Source: Pseudomonadota bacterium
GTDB taxonomy: Bacteria > Pseudomonadota > Gammaproteobacteria > Magnimaribacterales > D2472
DNA length: 10,492 nucleotides
Direction: 5' to 3'
NCBI GenBank assembly: GCA_010024215.1
Contig: RGHK01000022.1
Span: 1-10,492 of the forward strand
The first letter of the stretch is position 1, and every line of letters starts with the position of its first letter. Below, one piece after another: positions 6,984 through 10,492 of the stretch. The translations under genes and the position numbers were made by a program. The notes under the pieces were generated by a model that was not told where the DNA came from, did not search any database, and saw nothing but the letters and a program-made list of their open reading frames with translations.

Positions 6984-7568
6984 TTAAAACTGTTTTGGAG
7001 TATTGATAAGATTCATAAACTCAGCTCTAGTTTCAACATTGTCTCTAAAACTACCTAGCATTCTACTTGTAATAGTACTTGATTCGGTTTTATGTATTCC
7101 TCTAGTAGACATACATTCATGATTTGCATCAATTACAACGGCTACACCTTTTGGCTCTAAAACTCTATCTATAGTATCAGCGATTAGTGCTGTCATTGTT
7201 TCTTGTGTTTGAAGTCGTTTTCCATAAATATCAACCACTCTTGCAAGCTTACTTATGCCAACAACTCTTTTGTTTGGTATATATCCTACATGAGCAACTC
7301 CAACTATAGGCACCATATGATGCTCACAATGAGATTCAACTCTTATATTTCTAACGATGACTACTTCATCATAGCCTTCAACCTCTTCAAAAGTTTTTCC
7401 CAAAACTTTTTCTGGATCTTCTTCATAACCAGAAAAAAATTCTTTGTAAGATCTAACAACCCTATCAGGTGTTTCAATTAATCCTTCTCTATCAGGATCA
7501 TCTCCAGCCCATGATATTAGTGTTCTTACAGCATTTAATGCTTCTTCTTTTGATGGCTTATTAGGCAT
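6984..7568 (-). CDS. folE: GTP cyclohydrolase I (type IA)
   Basis: 194 residues. It converts GTP to 7,8-dihydroneopterin triphosphate, the first step of folate (and pterin) synthesis, as a cytosolic decamer. The zinc ligands equivalent to E. coli C110, H113 and C181 are C81, H84 (SHCEHH, 79-84) and C152 (HECMSTRG, 150-157). The conserved blocks ISKLARVVD (105-113), RLQTQE (118-123) and TSRMLGSFRDN (167-177) are also present. The N-terminal helix region is shorter than in E. coli (222 residues), as in many bacteria. The start ATG 7568 has AAGGAAA 6 bases upstream. It appears to be the first gene of the folE-maf-cysS-PNPOx unit. A preceding terminator at 7622-7648 implies a promoter within 7569-7620, where I see only weak boxes. 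Confidence 0.96.
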   Translation of the reverse strand: MPNKPSKEEALNAVRTLISWAGDDPDREGLIETPDRVVRSYKEFFSGYEEDPEKVLGKTFEEVEGYDEVVIVRNIRVESHCEHHMVPIVGVAHVGYIPNKRVVGISKLARVVDIYGKRLQTQETMTALIADTIDRVLEPKGVAVVIDANHECMSTRGIHKTESSTITSRMLGSFRDNVETRAEFMNLINTPKQF

Positions 7569-7621
7569 ATATGTTTCCTTTTATAAATTTGAGCTTATTG
7601 TAAAGATTATTAAAGTAATTA

Positions 7622-7648
7622 AAAGGGAGAGATTAAAACTCTCCCTTT
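7622..7648 (-). terminator. Intrinsic terminator of the PuuD-like membrane protein gene
   Basis: AAAGGGAGAG (7622-7631) and CTCTCCCTTT (7639-7648) form a perfect 10-bp stem with a 7-base loop, 13 bases after the stop at 7662. The minus-strand tail is CCCTTTTAATTA, a modest T tract. Confidence 0.8.
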
Positions 7649-7661
7649 AATTCACAAATAT

Positions 7662-8282
7662 TTAGATGAGGTCAGTAATAACTTTTAGTACAACAGCTAA
7701 AACAAATGATGAGGTTATAACACCTCTTACAGAGGCTATGGCTGAAAGCATTTTACCCCATATTGCATTAGCTTCGATTGCAAAGATAATCACCAATCCG
7801 ATCAAAACAGCATTAGTACTAATATCAACACCACCACCATGAACTGAATAAACCATATACATAAGCATTGGAACTGAGAAAAGTGTGTTAGTTCTTGATG
7901 CTAAAGCTGCTTTAGCGCCAGCAACTGCTGCATCACCCTCTTTCATTCCCAAGACAATCTTTTGATTTCTCCAAATAATGCCCCAAACGTTGAGCATCAT
8001 TAAAGTACCCATTGTTGCACCTAAAATAATTTCTGTGCCTATTCTTACTGATATTTGATGCAATAAAATTACACCTGTTAAAAAAGTAAATAAAGCGGCC
8101 CATCTAAACCACCACAATGCATTTGGTGCTAATTTTTTAAATACATCTGCTTTTGCATCTGGGTCTGCAACTTTTACATATTCGCCTTGAATAAAATTAA
8201 AGTAATAAAGCAATCCTATCCATGCAATGCCAAAAAGAATATGAAATGCTCTAAAAAAAGATTGGTCCGTTAAAATATCCAT
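7662..8282 (-). CDS. Urate oxidase N-terminal (PuuD)-like integral membrane protein
   Basis: 206 residues with about six membrane helices (roughly 8-31, 55-77, 81-104, 134-149, 156-176 and 185-206). Signature stretches are FHILFGIAWIGLLYYFNF (13-30), WWFRWAALFTFLTG (57-70), NVWGIIWRNQKIVLG (98-112) and NTLFSVPMLMYMVYS (132-146). These match the membrane domain of PuuD-type urate hydroxylases, a conserved bacterial family (Urate_ox_N). Full PuuD carries a C-terminal cytochrome c domain; none is present here (no CxxCH motif), so catalysis of urate oxidation is not established. The start ATG 8282 has AAGGAG (complement of 8287-8292) just upstream. It is a single-gene unit with terminators on both sides. 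Confidence 0.8.
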   Translation of the reverse strand: MDILTDQSFFRAFHILFGIAWIGLLYYFNFIQGEYVKVADPDAKADVFKKLAPNALWWFRWAALFTFLTGVILLHQISVRIGTEIILGATMGTLMMLNVWGIIWRNQKIVLGMKEGDAAVAGAKAALASRTNTLFSVPMLMYMVYSVHGGGVDISTNAVLIGLVIIFAIEANAIWGKMLSAIASVRGVITSSFVLAVVLKVITDLI

Positions 8283-8307
8283 GTCTCTCCTTATAAGTTT
8301 GCTTAGT

Positions 8308-8335
8308 TGTATATTAAATTAAATTTAATTGTAAA
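8308..8335 (-). promoter_or_regulatory. Candidate promoter for the PuuD-like gene
   Basis: On the minus strand, TTTACA (complement of 8330-8335) is followed after 16 bp by TATACA (complement of 8308-8313). This gives a start near 8301 and a leader of about 19 bases holding the AAGGAG ribosome site. It lies just beyond the groEL terminator, as expected for an independent unit. Confidence 0.4.
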
Positions 8336-8343
8336 TCTAATAA

Positions 8344-8366
8344 AAATGGGGCTTTAAGCCCCATTT
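8344..8366 (-). terminator. Intrinsic terminator of groEL
   Basis: AAATGGGGC (8344-8352) and GCCCCATTT (8358-8366) form a perfect 9-bp GC-rich stem with a 5-base loop. Read on the minus strand, the hairpin is followed by TTTTTATTAG. It lies about 20 bases after the groEL stop. Confidence 0.9.
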
Positions 8367-8386
8367 GTAAATGAACAATAATGATA

Positions 8387-9580
8387 TTACATCATACCGC
8401 CCATACCGCCCATATCAGGCATTGGAGGCATAGGTGTATCATCTTTAGGCACATCAGTAACCATAGCTTCAGTGGTAATCATCATTCCAGCAACTGAACC
8501 TGCAGCTTGGATAGCTGTTCTAGTTACTTTAGCTGGATCAAGAATACCCATCTCTATCATATCGCCATACTCACCAGTTGCTGCATTAAAGCCATATGAA
8601 CCTTTGCCATCTCTGACATTTGCAAGTATTACTGATGATTCTTCACCGGCATTAGAGACTATTTGTCTTAATGGGGCTTCAAAAGCTTTTTTAGCTATAT
8701 TGATACCAACATTTTGATCATCATTATCTCCTGTAAGCTTTTCAACAGCCTCAAGACATCTAATTAATGCTGATCCACCACCTGGCACAACACCTTCTTC
8801 AACAGCTGCTCGAGTAGAATGCAATGCGTCCTCAACTCTTGCTTTCTTCTCTTTCATTTCAACCTCAGATCCAGCGCCTACTTTAATGACAGCAACACCA
8901 CCTGCAAGCTTAGCAACTCTTTCTTGAAGTTTTTCTTTATCATAATCTGATGAAGTATCCTCAATTTGAGCTCTAATTTGATTTACACGAGCAGCGATAT
9001 CTTTTTCATCACCGGCACCATCAATAACTGTTGCATTATCTTTATTAAGAACTACTCTTTTAGCAGTTCCTAAGTCTTCGATTGTTGCACCCTCTAATGA
9101 AAGTCCAACTTCTTCAGAAATAACTGTTCCACCTGTTAAGATAGCAATATCTTCTAGCATTGCTTTTCTTCTATCACCGAAACCAGGAGCTTTACAAGCA
9201 GCAGCTTTTACGATTCCTCTAAGGTTATTAACAACTAGAGTAGCTAATGCTTCTCCTTCTATATCTTCTGCTATTATTAACAATGGTTTTCCAGCTTTTG
9301 CTACAGACTCTAGTAATGGAAGTAAATCTCTAATATTTGATATTTTCTTATCAAATAAAAGTATTAATGGACTCTCTAGCTCTACTGTCATGTTGTCTTG
9401 ATTGGTAACAAAATATGGAGATAGATAGCCTCTATCGAATTGCATACCTTCTACAACGTCTAGCTCGTTTTCAATACCAGTACCCTCTTCAACAGTTATA
9501 ACACCTTCTTTCCCAACTTTTTCCATGGCCTCAGCAATGATTTCTCCAACGGCACTATCTCCGTTTGCAGATATATTAGA
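8387..9580 (-). CDS. groEL: Chaperonin GroEL, C-terminal ~395 residues only (5' end lost at a junction)
   Basis: GroEL is the 60-kDa ring chaperonin that, with GroES, folds cytosolic proteins using ATP. The readable part starts at ISANGDSAVGEIIAEAM (ISA at about residue 150 of ~545) and runs to the GGM-rich tail (MPDMGGMGGMM). It contains part of the intermediate domain, the whole apical domain (FDRGYLSPYF, KAPGFGDRRKAML), the second intermediate segment and the C-terminal equatorial segment (RAAVEEGVVPGGG). It lacks the N-terminal equatorial domain with the ATP P-loop (GDGTTTATVLA). The frame stays open up to 9580 and then meets TGA at 9583-9581; homology ends at about 9577. The ATG at 9526 is an internal methionine of GroEL, not a real start. 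groES, the usual upstream partner, is absent. The fragment alone could not bind ATP, so it is either a broken gene or a contig artefact. Confidence 0.92.
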   Translation of the reverse strand, partial: SNISANGDSAVGEIIAEAMEKVGKEGVITVEEGTGIENELDVVEGMQFDRGYLSPYFVTNQDNMTVELESPLILLFDKKISNIRDLLPLLESVAKAGKPLLIIAEDIEGEALATLVVNNLRGIVKAAACKAPGFGDRRKAMLEDIAILTGGTVISEEVGLSLEGATIEDLGTAKRVVLNKDNATVIDGAGDEKDIAARVNQIRAQIEDTSSDYDKEKLQERVAKLAGGVAVIKVGAGSEVEMKEKKARVEDALHSTRAAVEEGVVPGGGSALIRCLEAVEKLTGDNDDQNVGINIAKKAFEAPLRQIVSNAGEESSVILANVRDGKGSYGFNAATGEYGDMIEMGILDPAKVTRTAIQAAGSVAGMMITTEAMVTDVPKDDTPMPPMPDMGGMGGMM

Positions 9581-9583
9581 TCA
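9578..9583. other. Junction between bacterial groEL and phage-like DNA
   Basis: Left of here, every protein gene is bacterial and on the minus strand. Right of here, both genes are on the plus strand and viral in type. GroEL similarity ends at about 9577, and the same frame reaches a stop at 9581-9583. No tRNA, integrase or long repeat marks the join. The exact base cannot be fixed without the intact groEL allele. Confidence 0.75.
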
Positions 9584-9608
9584 AATATACCTCACCTAAA
9601 AATAGTTC

Positions 9609-9637
9609 TTGACAAATCCTCATGGATTTGATATAAT
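9609..9637 (+). promoter_or_regulatory. Perfect consensus sigma70 promoter
   Basis: TTGACA (9609-9614), a 17-bp spacer and TATAAT (9632-9637) match the ideal sigma70 promoter at all 12 positions and the spacing. It points into the phage-like genes. Phage early promoters read by host RNA polymerase often look like this. The expected start is about 9644, at or beside the ATG of the next gene. Confidence 0.85.
9613..9630. promoter_or_regulatory. Inverted repeat in the promoter spacer, candidate operator
   Basis: CAAATCC (9613-9619) and GGATTTG (9624-9630) are perfect 7-base arms around TCAT. The repeat covers the whole spacer, touching the last two bases of the -35 box and ending one base before the -10 box. 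A protein bound there would block RNA polymerase, so it resembles an operator. No regulator gene is visible in the window. Confidence 0.5.
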
Positions 9638-9643
9638 ATATGT

Positions 9644-9943
9644 ATGATTATAAAAGGAAGTATTACACACGATTCATTTGGTCGCAAGCGACATAGTGTT
9701 TGCAGATCACAAAAAGGAAAATCACGATCACAAGATAACAAAACATTTCGTGGTCATTTCCCACAGTATAAAACCGATAACCACAGAGAGCAATATCCTA
9801 GCATGACTATGGATAGCTATACTCCTGCGTCAGATACTTCTTACAAGCAGGAAACAAGTAAGAATTATACTGTATCTATTGCATACAACAAGGGAGCATA
9901 TCAAGTTATCCCTAAATCTGATATTAAGTTTATAGGAAGATGA
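9644..9943 (+). CDS. Small basic phage-like protein of unknown function
   Basis: 99 residues, not recognised. The N-terminal half (about 10-55) is rich in Lys, Arg, Ser, His and Gln (FGRKRHSVCRSQKGKSRSQ) and looks disordered or nucleic-acid binding. The C-terminal quarter (NYTVSIAYNKGAYQVIPKSDIKFIGR, from residue 74; read as two short halves) looks folded and more conserved. No signal peptide or membrane helix is seen. The ATG at 9644 lies only 6 bases after the -10 box, so the mRNA would be essentially leaderless. An AAGGAAG at 9654-9660 lies inside the gene, not before it. No other ATG occurs until residue 54. It is followed by the ligase with a 4-base ATGA overlap, suggesting joint expression early in infection. 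Confidence 0.7.
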   Translation: MIIKGSITHDSFGRKRHSVCRSQKGKSRSQDNKTFRGHFPQYKTDNHREQYPSMTMDSYTPASDTSYKQETSKNYTVSIAYNKGAYQVIPKSDIKFIGR

Positions 9944-10492
9944 AGTTACAAAGCTATATAGAATATTGTGAAGAAAAGTATTATGAGGGAAACCCTGTAA
10001 TACCTGATGATGTATATGATAGAATAAAAGTTCAGTACGACACTGTAGGATATAAAATAAGTAGAGAGGATAGAATACCTCATGCTTTTCAAATGTATAG
10101 TCTACAGAAAGTATTTGAGGGAGAGGACACGCCCCCTTCTTGGGCTAAGGGGGAGTCGTGTGTGGTTACTCCAAAATTAGACGGAGCAGCAATTAGTATA
10201 TCTTATCATGGAGGCAATCTATGGAAGGTAATTACTCGCGGAGACGGTAAATTTGGTATTGATGTTACTAATCTAGTCAAACATTTAGTTCCTCCAACAA
10301 TACCTAAAAATTATATGCAAATTACTGGAGAAGTAGTTGCTCCCAAAGAGATTCCCAATGCTAGAAATTATGCCGCAGGTGCATTGAATTTAAAAAGTGA
10401 AGAAGAGTTTCTATCAAGAAATCTTACTTTCGTTGCCCACGGTTTAGAGCCAGGCAACGGGAATCTCACCTATCTTGAAGATATGAAAGAGT
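9940..10492 (+). CDS. NAD+-dependent DNA ligase (LigA-type, phage form), N-terminal part
   Basis: 184 residues are readable before the window edge. Domain Ia, which binds the NMN half of NAD+, is visible as YYEGNPVIPDDVYDRI (14-29; compare the family YD motif). Next comes MYSLQKVF (52-59), equivalent to MLSLxxxF. The adenylation domain has the AMP-accepting lysine K79 in KLDGAAISISY (79-89), then TRGDG (99-103), DVT (108-110), GEVV (130-133) and NARNYAAGALN (140-150). The linker before KLDG is shorter than in cellular LigA, and sequence details differ from host ligases, as expected for a viral enzyme that seals nicks in phage DNA. The ATG at 9940 overlaps the upstream stop as ATGA, with AGGAAG immediately before. 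No stop is reached, so the C-terminal OB, zinc and BRCT regions cannot be judged. Confidence 0.9.
   Translation, partial: MKLQSYIEYCEEKYYEGNPVIPDDVYDRIKVQYDTVGYKISREDRIPHAFQMYSLQKVFEGEDTPPSWAKGESCVVTPKLDGAAISISYHGGNLWKVITRGDGKFGIDVTNLVKHLVPPTIPKNYMQITGEVVAPKEIPNARNYAAGALNLKSEEEFLSRNLTFVAHGLEPGNGNLTYLEDMKE
10127..10161 (+). repeat. GC-rich inverted repeat inside the ligase gene
   Basis: ACACG-CCCCCTT (10127-10138) pairs with AAGGGGG (10147-10153) and CGTGT (10157-10161). This gives a 12-bp stem with an 8-base loop and a 3-base AGT bulge on the right side. It encodes residues 63-74, the linker just before the catalytic KLDG. It is by far the most GC-rich spot nearby and would form a stable mRNA hairpin. 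Function is unknown. Confidence 0.6.

Noticed and set aside
7203..7481. Plus-strand open frame inside folE
   Set aside because: It is antisense to conserved GTP cyclohydrolase motifs. The plus-strand frames at 4128-4328 and 8472-8717 are likewise shadows of real minus-strand genes.
8387..9526. A naturally short GroEL starting at the ATG at 9526
   Set aside because: GroEL similarity continues 16-17 codons upstream of that ATG (ISANGDSAVGEIIAEA), and no ribosome site precedes it. It is an internal methionine of a truncated gene.
9584..10492. The missing GroEL N-terminus in another frame after a simple frameshift
   Set aside because: The region beyond the stop is filled by plus-strand genes, and I see no minus-strand stretch resembling the GroEL P-loop region.
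1..10492. CRISPR array, toxin-antitoxin or defence system
   Set aside because: No regularly spaced repeats and no recognisable nuclease, toxin or antitoxin genes were found on either strand.

Overview
The window looks like a low-GC, aerobic marine gammaproteobacterial chromosome (an uncultured, streamlined SAR86-like lineage would fit) joined at about position 9578 to a piece of phage-like DNA. The bacterial assignment is an inference. It rests on AT-rich coding, tight gene packing, a TonB-dependent receptor, GroEL, a gammaproteobacterial-style ThrRS and CysRS, and a urate-oxidase-N-like membrane protein. No gene-free stretch reaches 300 bases.

Region 1 (1-2994, all genes on the minus strand): the N-terminal part of a TonB-dependent outer-membrane receptor runs off the left edge. 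It is followed by a short yidD placed 9 bases downstream of thrS. ThrRS is complete, but its editing site appears to have lost one of two key histidines.

Region 2 (2995-4366): a plus-strand tRNA-Arg(CCU) faces a minus-strand pair of small exported proteins across a perfect 13-bp bidirectional terminator. The pair is a SnoaL/DUF4440-like protein followed by a protein built from two copies of one domain. They are 4 bases apart and probably co-transcribed.

Region 3 (4367-7568, minus strand): folE, maf, cysS and a flavin-binding PNPOx-family gene form a very compact operon, with junctions of 20 bp, 0 bp (TAAATG) and a 4-bp ATGA overlap. They are housekeeping genes: folate biosynthesis, nucleotide sanitation and Cys-tRNA charging.

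Region 4 (7662-9577, minus strand): a six-helix PuuD-like membrane protein and the C-terminal ~395 residues of GroEL, each with its own terminator. GroEL homology stops abruptly near residue 150 of the usual ~545, with an in-frame stop just beyond. No groES or GroEL N-terminus follows.

Region 5 (9584-10492, plus strand): a perfect consensus sigma70 promoter (TTGACA-17-TATAAT) carries a perfect inverted repeat in its spacer. It drives an unrecognised 99-residue basic protein and, overlapping it by ATGA, the first 184 residues of a compact NAD+-dependent DNA ligase of viral type. Content and strand change together at the junction. It is therefore either a recent insertion or rearrangement into groEL, or (in my view more likely, as groEL is usually essential) a chimeric join made during amplification or assembly. 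I see no integrase, CRISPR array or defence system.
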